32,283 nt of DNA from the NCBI GenBank assembly GCA_946482335.1, contig CAMLRG010000044.1:1-32283 (forward strand), given 5' to 3'. Source of the DNA: an uncultured Duganella sp. (GTDB lineage Bacteria; Pseudomonadota; Gammaproteobacteria; Burkholderiales; Burkholderiaceae). Positions 31,940 to 32,283 of the stretch are shown piece after piece; the first letter of the stretch is position 1; every line of letters starts with the position of its first letter. Position numbers and translations under genes: made by a program. The notes under the pieces were generated by a model. The model was not told the DNA's origin. It was given only the letters and a program-made list of their open reading frames with translations, and searched no databases.

Positions 31940-32283
31940 CTACTCCAGTACGACTTCTTCAAGGTATTCCGGCACGCGGCAGGTCCAATGCAATTGTTCA
32001 GTAATGCGCCGGCGCAGCGCGTCGGCCGCCGCCGGCTCGCCATGGGTCACGAATACCTGGCGCGGCGCAGCCTTCGATGCCGCCAGCCAATCCATGATCT
32101 CATCGGCGTCCGCATGGGCCGACAGGTTGCCGATCTGTACCACTTGCGCACGCACCGGAAAGTACTCGCCATGGATCTTGACCGAAGTTTCGCCGGCCAG
32201 CAGCCGTGCCCCGCGCGTCCCCGCCGCCTGGAAGCCGACGAACAGGATGGTGTTGCGCGAATCGCCGGCGAAGGCTTTCAGGT
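31940..32283 (-). CDS. MBL-fold beta-CASP metallo-hydrolase, C-terminal part (5' end outside window)
   Basis: The last 113 residues or so of an RNA-processing-type metallo-beta-lactamase protein. The frame is open to the right edge. ILFVGFQAAGTRGARLLAG, VKIHGEYFPVRAQV and IGNLSAHADADEIMDWL (beta-CASP motif B His) and VFVTHGEP (motif C His) match the RMMBL domain of KH-less bacterial RNA exonuclease/CPSF-like proteins. The metal-binding HxHxDH motif lies outside. No stop, frame slip or truncation is seen. The TAG stop at 31940 lies eight bases before the cyclase start. Target RNA cannot be told from this fragment. Confidence 0.88.
   Translation of the reverse strand, partial: LKAFAGDSRNTILFVGFQAAGTRGARLLAGETSVKIHGEYFPVRAQVVQIGNLSAHADADEIMDWLAASKAAPRQVFVTHGEPAAADALRRRITEQLHWTCRVPEYLEEVVLE

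Overview
The window is a gene-dense, GC-rich stretch (coding density near 97%, no gap longer than about 120 bp) of a betaproteobacterial chromosome. Protein content points to Oxalobacteraceae (Massilia/Duganella/Janthinobacterium type): several c-di-GMP enzymes, DUF3422, an S10 peptidase lipoprotein, and a JDVT-CTERM sorting protease with a matching sorting signal. This taxonomic call is inferred from gene content, not from a search. I see no rRNA, tRNA, CRISPR, insertion sequence or phage gene.

Layout. 1-594 (+) is the 3' end of a membrane acyltransferase. 574-11489 (-) holds a GAF-GGDEF cyclase, a penicillin-acylase-family enzyme, a large PAS-GGDEF-EAL-REC protein, a PPOX-like flavin protein coupled to a glutathione S-transferase, and a phytase-like lipoprotein coupled to DUF3422. 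An EF-hand protein and an S10 carboxypeptidase lipoprotein follow at 11559-13551 (-). 13618-15990 holds a CPBP protease (+), a GlxA-type AraC regulator (-) and a divergent NAD(P)-binding SDR (+). 15994-20349 holds AMP nucleosidase (-), a solute-binding protein (+), and a quinone-reductase-like flavoprotein coupled to an AMP/thymidine phosphorylase (-) whose promoter region carries an FNR-like box.

The most interesting part is 20425-30915, two divergent operons back to back. Leftward: ECF sigma factor, zinc-finger anti-sigma factor, S8 subtilase and an outer-membrane TorF-like porin. Rightward: MrtJ-type intramembrane protease; a cytochrome c / ASH-repeat / JDVT-CTERM protein fused in frame to a TlpA thioredoxin; DUF4266 lipoprotein; DUF3570 protein; ApbE FMN transferase; DsbD. 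In the gap between them two inverted copies of a 33-bp promoter-like sequence (25/33 identical, same 17-bp spacing) face outward. The sigma factor therefore probably drives both its own operon and the redox operon. The anti-sigma periplasmic domain resembles the propeptide of the subtilase in the same operon, and the DUF3570 protein carries a sequence resembling an ApbE flavinylation site. Together these suggest an envelope-stress or redox-responsive, extracytoplasmic thiol/flavin electron-transfer system with surface sorting. The parts are mostly known families; the wiring is inference.

The window ends with a PAS-GGDEF cyclase and the C-terminus of a beta-CASP metallo-hydrolase (30912-32283, -). 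All five convergent gene junctions overlap or nearly touch, and most same-strand neighbours in operons are joined by ATGA/TGATG/GTGA overlaps.
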